Part shown: positions 31,839-39,328 of the stretch, piece after piece
How the letters are laid out: every line of letters begins with the position of its first letter
How positions within the stretch are numbered: position 1 is the stretch's first letter
From: Sunxiuqinia indica
GTDB lineage: Bacteria; Bacteroidota; Bacteroidia; Bacteroidales; Prolixibacteraceae
DNA length: 64,000 nucleotides
Assembly (NCBI RefSeq): GCF_009847015.1
Contig: NZ_WVEM01000017.1
Span: 1 to 64,000 of the forward strand
Reading direction: 5' to 3'
Translations under genes and position numbers: made by a program
The notes under the pieces: model-generated
What the model saw: only the letters and a program-made list of their open reading frames with translations
Databases searched by the model: none
Told to the model about the DNA's origin: nothing

Positions 31839-34800
31839 TTAAAGTGTAATGTTAATGCCTAATGAATAAGTTTGTGAAGCCGGGTAGGGCTGGAAAACGT
31901 AGTCGGGGTCCAGTTTGTGTTTGTTGGCTCTCCATATGATCCCGATATTATTGACATATCCATAAACAGATAACTTGTTGAAAGGAAGCCAATGATACTG
32001 TGATTGCTGTAAGTCGTAGGAGAAATTAATGTCCTGAAACCGGATATGGTCACCTTTTTCGATCAGGATGTCTGAAAAAGTATACATAAAATCGCGTGAG
32101 CTGCTTGATCCCGCTGCGGGCATGGAAGGCACCTGCGTGAACAGTTCATCCCCCGGGTTTATCCACCGCTTGCTATAATCTTCGTGGCCTATCCAGGTAT
32201 CGAAGAGGGCTGAATAGCTTATGGATGGTCTGCGGAAGTAATAGCCAAACTTATAACTGATATTAAACCCCAGCGAGAAATTCCCCAGCCGGAAGTTATT
32301 GCGCAGTGAACCAAAACTTGTTGGCAGTGCCGATCCGCTGTAGCTTAAATCTTCCAGCGTTAAATTCGACATAATGGAGCTGTAGTCTTTGGAGATCTCT
32401 CCGTCGAAGTAGATTTGCGGATCGCCGGTTTCCGGATCCAGCCCTGCCCATTTCAGGCTGTAAAGGCTGTGCCTTGGATTCCCCGGAACAGGTACGGGAG
32501 ACGAAGAAAAGTAAGCCGTGATGGTATTACTTTCATAATCATACCGGGTAATTTTGTTGGTTGACTTGCTGTACAGGAGTTGGGCGGTCCAGTTAATGCG
32601 GCTGATGGTTTTATTGACGTTTAGCCGGACATCAAGTCCCTGTCCCTTCAGGGCTGAATTGTTACCAATAAATTCGTTGCGCCCACCGACACTGAATCCG
32701 ATGGTTGGATCCAGTTGCGCCCTGCCAATTAAATCGATGCCTTTCTTTTTGTAGTATTCGATACTACCGGAGATCAGATGGTTTCTGCTTTCGAAATCAA
32801 GACCAAAATTGATCATTTTTACTTTTTCCCACCGGAGGTTTGGGTTCGGAGGAGTCAGTATTTGCACATAAGGAAGTCCGGTAACCGAATTGGTGTAGTA
32901 ATAGCCGGTGGCATAGGCGGTAAGCGATTTGTTTACATTACCGCTGTAACCATAGGTCGCTCGTAGCTTCAGCACCGGAAGCCGGTTGCCAAACGGGTAG
33001 AACTCTTCAGAACTGACTTGCCAGCCCAAACCGGCTGACCATAACGGAACACCCTTGTTGTTGGCATCTACACCAAATAAATTGGATTTGTCTTTGCGGG
33101 CACTTGCCGTAAGCATATAACGGCTTTGGTAACTATACGACGCATTTCCATAGTACGACACATTCCGATCAGTCCGGTCAGTCAGGGAGGCTCCGTCGGG
33201 AATCGTTTCGGTGTAGCCATAAGGATTAAGCAGGTAACTGCTTGTATAATCCACACGCGAAGAAGTTAATAAGTCATCGTTATAGCCATATACCCGGTTT
33301 GAAAGGCCTGTTGTCTGCGCTTGCCTGACTTCTGTTCCGGCCAGTACGTTTAACTGGTGAATATCGTTCCAGTTCCTGTTAACGTTGAGTTGTCCCCGGG
33401 CAGAATGGGAGGCCAGCGTGAGGTAATTGTTATCCAGTATAGCTCCCCGGGGGATGGGGAAGTTTAAGGTGCCGTCAGTATCGGTGTAGGCATACTGGTT
33501 GATCAGGTTACGGGTTGCATACAATTCCTGGCGCTGATGATTGCGGGTATGTTTGATGTTCATACTGGTACCGCCTTCCATTGTAAGCCAGGAAGTAAAG
33601 TGGTATTTCAGGGCAGTGTTGATCCGGATATCATCGGTGTTGATGTTGTAATCTTTATACTGCAAATCCTCCAACGGAACATACGACCAGTCCAGCAAAC
33701 CGTTAGCGGGTGCCTGGTTAACAAAGTCGGTGTTAAAATCCCGGACAATAGCCAGTGGTTTTCCATTGTCATCGGCAAGGCGGGCATAGGGATAAATCCC
33801 TTTTCCACCTCCACTGGTTATCGTGCTGCTTCCACCATTGTTCTGAGACTGTTTGCTGTGGGTATAAATAATACCGGCAGAAATTTCGAACGAACTTGCC
33901 GGGTGATAGCTCAGCATCGAGTTTAGGGTAATCCGGTCGAGCCCGTTACGTACCAGGTTATTCTCGTTCTGGTCGGCTCCGCTGCTTAAATAATAGCTAA
34001 CCGTTTTACTGCCTCCTTTCATGGAAAATGAATACTGCCTGTTAACACTGTTTTGGTACAGGTATTTGCTGAAATCCCTGCGTACATCCTGTTTGCGGTA
34101 ATTGTTTAGTTGTTTTTCAGCCTCTTCGGAACTGACTAATCCATCTCGTTGGGCAATTAACAGTTGTACTACCGGTGACATAGCCGGGTGGGCCGAATAG
34201 TCCTCCATCCAGGTGTAATAATCCTGTTTAAACAGGCTTTGTTCCACATCAATAAAATCGGATGCATTCAGAAATTGTTTGTTGTAATATAGATCCGGTT
34301 TTCGGCCAATGCTTACACTGGCGTTTAGCTGAATGGTAAGGGGCTGTTCCAGCCGGCCTTTTTTGGTGGTAATCACAATCACCCCGTTGCCGGCCCGCAC
34401 ACCCCAGATTGAGGCGGCAGCGGCATCTTTCAGGATCGTGATATTCTCAATGTCATTGGGGTTAATGTTGTTGATATCCCCTTCGTAAGGGAAGTTGTCG
34501 ACAATAATCAGCGGGCTGGCTTCCGATTGAATAGTGCTTTGCCCCCGGATGCTAAGGGATGGGGAGCCGTTAAACCGGTGGTCGAACAGGAGGCCGCCGG
34601 AGATATTTTCCAGCCTGCTTAAGATGTCAGTACTTACAGTCCGGTTTACCAGTTGATTGTCAATAAGGGTGTAGGAACCCAGGGTTTTATCTTTCGACAA
34701 GCTTTGGTAACCGGTTGAAACAACTACTTCGCCAATGGAAACCACTTCCTGCTCAAGGTAAATCGTCAGAGGGCTTTCATTTTCCGGAATATAAACAGTC

Positions 34801-35051
34801 TTTCGGGAATACCCAATATGAGAAACCCGAAGGAAGGATTCAGTAGATGGCAGGACTAATTGAAAGCCACCCAGACTATCGGTTATGGCCGAATATTTTA
34901 AATCGGTCGTGGTTATAAAAACTCCGGGAATTGCGTTTCCATCGCTTGATAAAACAGTTCCCCTTACTTGTTTTAGCTGGGCGAACGATTGGGTTGTGAT
35001 CCCAATACCGATTGCCAGCATGAATAAATAGCGTAACTTTTTTTGCATCAT
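31839..35051 (-). CDS. SusC-like TonB-dependent receptor, no STN domain
   Basis: A 1070-residue receptor. Signal peptide to about residue 24 (ends QSFAQ); carboxypeptidase-regulatory-like domain about 26-105; SIGEVVVSTGYQSLSKDKTLGSY; plug about 125-235 with SIRGQSTIQSEASPLIIVDN and ITILKDAAAASIWGVRAGNGVIVITTKKG; the rest is the barrel ending YSLGINITL. There is no STN domain, so it is not built to signal through an anti-sigma factor, unlike the two other SusC proteins here. The start overlaps none; TlpA lies 22 bp upstream. Confidence 0.9.
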   Translation of the reverse strand: MMQKKLRYLFMLAIGIGITTQSFAQLKQVRGTVLSSDGNAIPGVFITTTDLKYSAITDSLGGFQLVLPSTESFLRVSHIGYSRKTVYIPENESPLTIYLEQEVVSIGEVVVSTGYQSLSKDKTLGSYTLIDNQLVNRTVSTDILSRLENISGGLLFDHRFNGSPSLSIRGQSTIQSEASPLIIVDNFPYEGDINNINPNDIENITILKDAAAASIWGVRAGNGVIVITTKKGRLEQPLTIQLNASVSIGRKPDLYYNKQFLNASDFIDVEQSLFKQDYYTWMEDYSAHPAMSPVVQLLIAQRDGLVSSEEAEKQLNNYRKQDVRRDFSKYLYQNSVNRQYSFSMKGGSKTVSYYLSSGADQNENNLVRNGLDRITLNSMLSYHPASSFEISAGIIYTHSKQSQNNGGSSTITSGGGKGIYPYARLADDNGKPLAIVRDFNTDFVNQAPANGLLDWSYVPLEDLQYKDYNINTDDIRINTALKYHFTSWLTMEGGTSMNIKHTRNHQRQELYATRNLINQYAYTDTDGTLNFPIPRGAILDNNYLTLASHSARGQLNVNRNWNDIHQLNVLAGTEVRQAQTTGLSNRVYGYNDDLLTSSRVDYTSSYLLNPYGYTETIPDGASLTDRTDRNVSYYGNASYSYQSRYMLTASARKDKSNLFGVDANNKGVPLWSAGLGWQVSSEEFYPFGNRLPVLKLRATYGYSGNVNKSLTAYATGYYYTNSVTGLPYVQILTPPNPNLRWEKVKMINFGLDFESRNHLISGSIEYYKKKGIDLIGRAQLDPTIGFSVGGRNEFIGNNSALKGQGLDVRLNVNKTISRINWTAQLLYSKSTNKITRYDYESNTITAYFSSSPVPVPGNPRHSLYSLKWAGLDPETGDPQIYFDGEISKDYSSIMSNLTLEDLSYSGSALPTSFGSLRNNFRLGNFSLGFNISYKFGYYFRRPSISYSALFDTWIGHEDYSKRWINPGDELFTQVPSMPAAGSSSSRDFMYTFSDILIEKGDHIRFQDINFSYDLQQSQYHWLPFNKLSVYGYVNNIGIIWRANKHKLDPDYVFQPYPASQTYSLGINITL

Positions 35052-35073
35052 GAGGGTGTGAGTTTTGAGTCGT

Positions 35074-36402
35074 TTATTTGAATTGTTTAATCACCAGCAT
35101 ATCAATTTCGCAGAGCTCCTGCTCCAGATTTAGTCCATATTGGATCAGGTATTCCTTAAACCGGAGAATGTCCTTCTCGTTCGTTGGAAAGCTGATGTCG
35201 ATGTCGGAGGTAATGCCGGTTCGGTCAATCACCGGACAGGCTTCGTTCTTGTACAGGCTGGCTACTGCCTTGTAAAAATTCTGAAAAGGCTGCTTCCGAT
35301 AAACCAGCCGACCCGAATCGTCGGTTGTAATTTTAGAGGTGGGGCTTTTCGAAGCCAGTTTCTCCTGTGTGCCATGTCGTTTCAACACCCAGCACTTTAC
35401 CTTTCGCTTTTCAATGGTTCCGCGCAGGTGATGGATGCCACCAAAGAAACGGTTTAAATCTTCCAGCATGAGCTCACCGGCCTGTGCTTTTAAAGCGGAG
35501 GGAATAATTAACTCGTAGCAATAATACTTGTCGCGGGCAGTTGGCAAATAGGCCGATACGTTTGGAGGGGGCAGGACTTCCTGCTTGTCGAACGCTGAAA
35601 TACATCGGTTGGGGTGAGCCAGGGTGGTGTTCCCCAGGTATCGCACTGCTCCCTGGTACAATTGCAGGATGGTGCCGTTTAACGCCCTGATCTTGTAACG
35701 ATCCAGGCTGTCGGTATATACTCCTCCGCCACCGATACCGTCCAGGTAGCCGGTAATTACCGAGTGGTATTGCAAATCTTTTGACTGTCCGCCGTTACCA
35801 TCAATCAGCAAAGGTTTGGTCAGGTCGTAATCAAAATTGCTTTTCTTTTCGGTAAGAGAGGTCTCGCTGGCCGAGAGCAGGGTTCTGATGTTTTCGGCGG
35901 TTACTTCCGCGTCATCGGTAATGGCAAATACTTTCCCGTCTTTAATCCAGACCTCGTGGGGGACATATTTATGAGGAAACAGTTTGGCCAGTGTGGTATC
36001 GGCGGTCACCGACGGCAGCGTGATATCCCGGTCCGAAAAGTACCGGGCAATAGCCGCCTGGGGTTGCGAGGTCACCATCAGTACCTGCAGCTGGTCGCCA
36101 AACTGGCGTTGCAGCTTTTCAAACTTGGGGATGGCTTCAACACACGGATGGCACCAGGTGGCCCAGAAATCCAGGATCAGCAATTGGCCTTCAAAGTCGG
36201 AAAAGCGGGCTGTTCCTTTCGGGTAGTTGACGATATCCGTCAGCAGGATATCGGGAACGGGATCACCAACTTTTAAGGGCGTGGAGGTTGCCGGCCCAGT
36301 GACTTGAACTGGTACAGCGGCGCAAAAGCCACAGAAGGTGGCAGGAAGGAATAACAGTGCCACAAGGGATATACTTAAATAGGTTTTAATTGTTTTTTTC
36401 AT
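35074..36402 (-). CDS. TlpA-like thioredoxin-fold protein, extended
   Basis: A 442-residue exported protein. N-terminal hydrophobic signal (residues 5-28, with two cysteines, so it could be membrane-held). A TlpA/AhpC-TSA-like domain follows (about 44-165) with the redox motif WATWCHPC (Cys84, Cys87). A C-terminal region of about 270 residues, rich in beta strands and helices, is unrecognised but typical of TlpA proteins next to SusCD in Bacteroidota. It is the first gene of the operon and probably acts as a periplasmic disulfide reductase. Substrate is unknown. Confidence 0.82.
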   Translation of the reverse strand: MKKTIKTYLSISLVALLFLPATFCGFCAAVPVQVTGPATSTPLKVGDPVPDILLTDIVNYPKGTARFSDFEGQLLILDFWATWCHPCVEAIPKFEKLQRQFGDQLQVLMVTSQPQAAIARYFSDRDITLPSVTADTTLAKLFPHKYVPHEVWIKDGKVFAITDDAEVTAENIRTLLSASETSLTEKKSNFDYDLTKPLLIDGNGGQSKDLQYHSVITGYLDGIGGGGVYTDSLDRYKIRALNGTILQLYQGAVRYLGNTTLAHPNRCISAFDKQEVLPPPNVSAYLPTARDKYYCYELIIPSALKAQAGELMLEDLNRFFGGIHHLRGTIEKRKVKCWVLKRHGTQEKLASKSPTSKITTDDSGRLVYRKQPFQNFYKAVASLYKNEACPVIDRTGITSDIDISFPTNEKDILRFKEYLIQYGLNLEQELCEIDMLVIKQFK

Positions 36403-36731
36403 TGTTCGTTTGGTTGATTTTTAATTTTCGAAAAGGGCATAGCAATTCCATGAAGCAGAAAATAGGTTTCATACTTTTAAGATTTTTGTTCGTAAATAGA
36501 TGGTGTGTTTACCAAAGCCCTCAAGGGTTGAATAAACCTTGAAGGACTACATATGGGAGTTCTTGATGCTGCCCTTCTGTTTAGGGGGCATGTCGGGGAA
36601 ATAGAAAGCGTTTAAAATGAGCCATAGCACATTCGTTTTCTGGGGTTAAAAACTAGTTGGAGTCTCGTGTGATGGGGTAGGTAGTATAACCTTATGCCAA
36701 AACCGGTAAGTTAAGGACAGGCCATAAAAAA
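36403..36731. other. Intergenic region upstream of tlpA-like gene
   Basis: No gene seen. An imperfect hairpin (CCTCAAGGGTT with AACCTTGAAGG, 36519-36545) lies about 120 bp in front of the TlpA-like start and would fall in its leader. Promoter boxes are not clear. Confidence 0.4.
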
Positions 36732-36818
36732 GGGCGCGGACTCAACTTATCCGAACTGAGGCACTGGTATACCTTGTACACAGATAAGAGAGCCCACGCC
36801 TAGGTCGTGAGCCTTTTT
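36732..36818 (+). ncRNA. Candidate structured RNA with terminator
   Basis: An inverted repeat, GGGCGCGGACTC (36732-36743) against GAGAGCCCACGCC (36788-36800), with inner TTATC/GATAA pairing. The 3' part alternatively forms GCCCACG-CCTAGGT-CGTGAGC (36792-36812) followed by TTTTT, a Rho-independent terminator. Two mutually exclusive pairings plus a terminator suggest a small RNA or an attenuator-like element. The family is not recognised. Confidence 0.5.
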
Positions 36819-36957
36819 ACTTATCATCTCGTGTACTTAAAATTACCAGTTTTCAGTTCGAGACTCTAAGCGAATGCTTCTAATATTTTTGCCTGTAGAA
36901 GGTTCGCAAAATTACATCTTTAAAATATAATCTTTTCAAATGTAATAAATTTTTTTA

Positions 36958-36981
36958 ATTGTGGGTTATTATCCCCACAAT
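36958..36981. promoter_or_regulatory. Palindromic operator before XRE gene
   Basis: A perfect 8-bp inverted repeat, ATTGTGGG-N8-CCCACAAT, 44 bp upstream of the XRE start. Likely autoregulation site for that dimeric repressor and a possible control point for the defence genes. Confidence 0.55.
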
Positions 36982-37025
36982 ATTTTTCATCATTATTCTC
37001 AAATTGCCATTTAACTACTTCTATT

Positions 37026-37274
37026 ATGGTGATTGGTGATGATAAAAATGAATTTCTATACCTTTTCGGAGAGCGTTTGAAACATCTTAGAATGGATAAA
37101 AAACTTAGTTTTAGGCAATTAGCTCAAAATTGCAATTTAGATTATAGCGATATTAGCAAAATTGAAAAAGGAGAAAGAAATATTCAATTGTCCACAGTAT
37201 TAGAATTGGCGAAAGGATTAGGAGTGCAACCCAAAGATCTTTTTTATTTTGAAATTAAAATAAGCAAAGATTAA
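37026..37274 (+). CDS. XRE-family transcriptional regulator
   Basis: An 82-residue protein that is almost entirely one HTH_3 domain (residues about 12-70): FGERLKHLRMDKKLSFRQLAQNCNLDYSDISKIEKGERNIQLSTVLELAKGLGVQPKDLFYF. There is no extra ligand or peptidase domain. Small XRE proteins like this often control defence or mobile-element genes, and it lies at the left edge of the CBASS-like island on the same strand. A perfect palindrome sits just upstream. A 365-bp gap separates it from the next gene, so direct co-transcription is unsure. Confidence 0.8.
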   Translation: MVIGDDKNEFLYLFGERLKHLRMDKKLSFRQLAQNCNLDYSDISKIEKGERNIQLSTVLELAKGLGVQPKDLFYFEIKISKD

Positions 37275-37638
37275 AGCTATTGGGACTCTTTATTGCTTTG
37301 AGCTACGGATATTAGATTTCTAAAAAGTTACCTAACCCTTTGGTTGTATTAACTGTACTCCCAGAAATAGGCCAATAGTGAATTCCATATTTTACCGTGC
37401 ATTATAACCTCTAGCAAACTTGTCGTTAATAGTAAATATTTTTACTTTTAACAATAATTTATTTGAACAATAGGTAAATTACTAAAATTCTGACAAGTAA
37501 GCGCCCCCTTCATATAGATTTTCATTAGGAGGTTATATTGTGATTGGGGGTAGGAATATGTACTTGGCAATTTGCACAAATGTTATGTACAATGCCGGAA
37601 AAATCAGACATATGAAAAACGTAAAAAGTAATTGACAA
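37275..37638. other. AT-rich intergenic gap
   Basis: No gene with support. A 31-codon GTG frame at about 37541-37636 has no protein-like features. The stretch probably holds the promoter of the membrane protein and defence genes. Confidence 0.4.
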
Positions 37639-38193
37639 ATGAGTAACTATAATGGTCTTGCTAATCTGATTAGTGTAATTACAGACTTTATTACGGTTTT
37701 TGCATTAATTACTGGTGGAATATGGGCTTTATGGAAATGGGGATACCTTGAAAAGATTCGTAAGAAAAAAGAAATGCCAGCAATTGATGGGATTCTAAAT
37801 TTTAAATTGATAGAAATAAATGAATTACAAGTAGTAGTATCTTTTGAAGCAATTTGGAGTAACAAAGGTTCTTTTGCTATTTATCTAAATAGCAATGACT
37901 CTCATCTTAACGGGAAAAAAATAAAGAAAAAATCAGTGTCGAATGGTGCATTGGAGACAGAAAATATTGATATCCAAGAAAAACTATTCTCTGGTAAATA
38001 TATATTGGAACCACAGACTAATTCAATCATGCAGAAGCAGATAATACTACACAAAAAGGATACATATTTATTTGAATGGATAATTGGTCTCGACGAGAAA
38101 CATGCTCATGATTTTCACACAAAGGGCGTAGTATTCTGTTCCAGAGAAATTGTAATTAATCCAGAATTTGAATTACGAAAGCTCAGTAAATAA
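37639..38193 (+). CDS. Single-pass membrane protein, defence-island associated
   Basis: A 184-residue protein. A hydrophobic N-terminal segment at about residues 8-33 (ISVITDFITVFALITGGIWALWKW) is followed by a basic stop-transfer stretch (EKIRKKKE), so the rest is predicted cytoplasmic. Residues about 45-184 alternate beta strands (FKLIEINELQVVVSFEAIWSNKG), suggesting an Ig-like or beta-sandwich domain. The family is not recognised. It lies 121 bp before the CD-NTase gene on the same strand. It may be a second effector, an accessory, or unrelated cargo. Confidence 0.6.
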   Translation: MSNYNGLANLISVITDFITVFALITGGIWALWKWGYLEKIRKKKEMPAIDGILNFKLIEINELQVVVSFEAIWSNKGSFAIYLNSNDSHLNGKKIKKKSVSNGALETENIDIQEKLFSGKYILEPQTNSIMQKQIILHKKDTYLFEWIIGLDEKHAHDFHTKGVVFCSREIVINPEFELRKLSK

Positions 38194-38314
38194 AAAAATG
38201 TAATATAGCAGGAGGAAATAATGTGCAAGCTTAAAATAGCCGCGAAATTCAAATAAGTAGATGCTAAAATTAAATCGAATAAAGAATTTGAAACATAAAC
38301 AAACAATCAAAATT

Positions 38315-39328
38315 ATGGCTACAGATAGGAACAGACATTTACAAAAGTCACTTGAAACGCATGACATTAATAGAGTTGAAAAACTTGACAAATTTATTGC
38401 AAAGAAGAATGCTGTTAAAAATGCATTGAACGAAAAGTTTTCTGATTCAAAAGCATCTAATTGTTTAGATTCTGGATCCTATGCTAAAAACACAGCTATA
38501 AACACAAAATTTGATATTGATTGTTGCATCCCATTTAAAAAGAAGACAAGTGAAGATGAGAAAGGATATGATAACCTGAAGGATATGTTTGAGGATGTGT
38601 ATAAATACTTGAGAAATGAATATACTGAAGAAGACGATGATATCACGAAAGATGATGTTAGAAGACAAAAAGTATCCATTGGATTAAAGTTTGATATTGA
38701 AGGTGATGAATTTGATATGGATGTTGTACCGGGAAGAGAAAGACCGAATCATAATGATTACAACAACACTTCTACAGATTTAAGTTTGTATATATACCCA
38801 CCTAATAGATCGAAAAAAGAAACAGACAATAATAAAACTCGAATTAAAACTAACATTAAGACCCATATTGATTTATTGAGCGGATCTGGAAGAACTCATG
38901 AAAGAAAAGTTGCCAAGCTACTGAAAGTGTGGAAAACAGAGCGGAAAAATAAAAATGGTGGTAAACTAATCAAATCGTTTATGATGGAGTTATACACCAA
39001 AGAAGCTTTCGATAACGCAGAAGAAATACCGGCTGGATTGTGGGCAAAAATAAAAATGGTAATGAATCACATTATTGATAATATTACTGAAAATGATTTA
39101 GTTGATCCCGCTAATTCGAGTAATATTGTTTCCGACTCTATGAGTGAAACTGCCAAATCGGAAACAAAAAAAGACATGAAAAAGACTATCAAGGAAATAG
39201 ATGAAGATTCCGATAAAATAAAGGACTATTTCCCAATAAATGAAGACTATGATGATGAAGATGAAAGTTCTGAATCAGCAAGCACTGCATCTGTATTAAG
39301 CACTAGTAAGTTTGGAGAAATTGAATAA
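38315..39328 (+). CDS. CD-NTase (cGAS/DncV-like nucleotidyltransferase)
   Basis: A 337-residue protein from MATDRNRHLQ. I choose the ATG at 38315; an ATG 54 bp upstream is possible. It has the Pol-beta signature GSYAKNT at residues 54-60, followed by FDIDCC (Asp67 and Asp69) and a third acid in FDMDVVPG (Asp134/136). A helical C-terminal half (RTHERKVAKLLKVWK, then FMMELYTKEAF) matches the OAS1-like core. In CBASS such enzymes make cyclic oligonucleotides after phage infection. The acidic, serine-rich tail ends in GEIE. The product nucleotide cannot be predicted. Confidence 0.85.
   Translation: MATDRNRHLQKSLETHDINRVEKLDKFIAKKNAVKNALNEKFSDSKASNCLDSGSYAKNTAINTKFDIDCCIPFKKKTSEDEKGYDNLKDMFEDVYKYLRNEYTEEDDDITKDDVRRQKVSIGLKFDIEGDEFDMDVVPGRERPNHNDYNNTSTDLSLYIYPPNRSKKETDNNKTRIKTNIKTHIDLLSGSGRTHERKVAKLLKVWKTERKNKNGGKLIKSFMMELYTKEAFDNAEEIPAGLWAKIKMVMNHIIDNITENDLVDPANSSNIVSDSMSETAKSETKKDMKKTIKEIDEDSDKIKDYFPINEDYDDEDESSESASTASVLSTSKFGEIE

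Noticed and set aside
33537-33926. 129-codon plus-strand frame inside the minus-strand susC gene
   Set aside because: Shadow of a clear SusC coding frame.
37541-37636. 31-codon GTG frame before the membrane protein
   Set aside because: No recognisable features and no leader; more likely promoter sequence.
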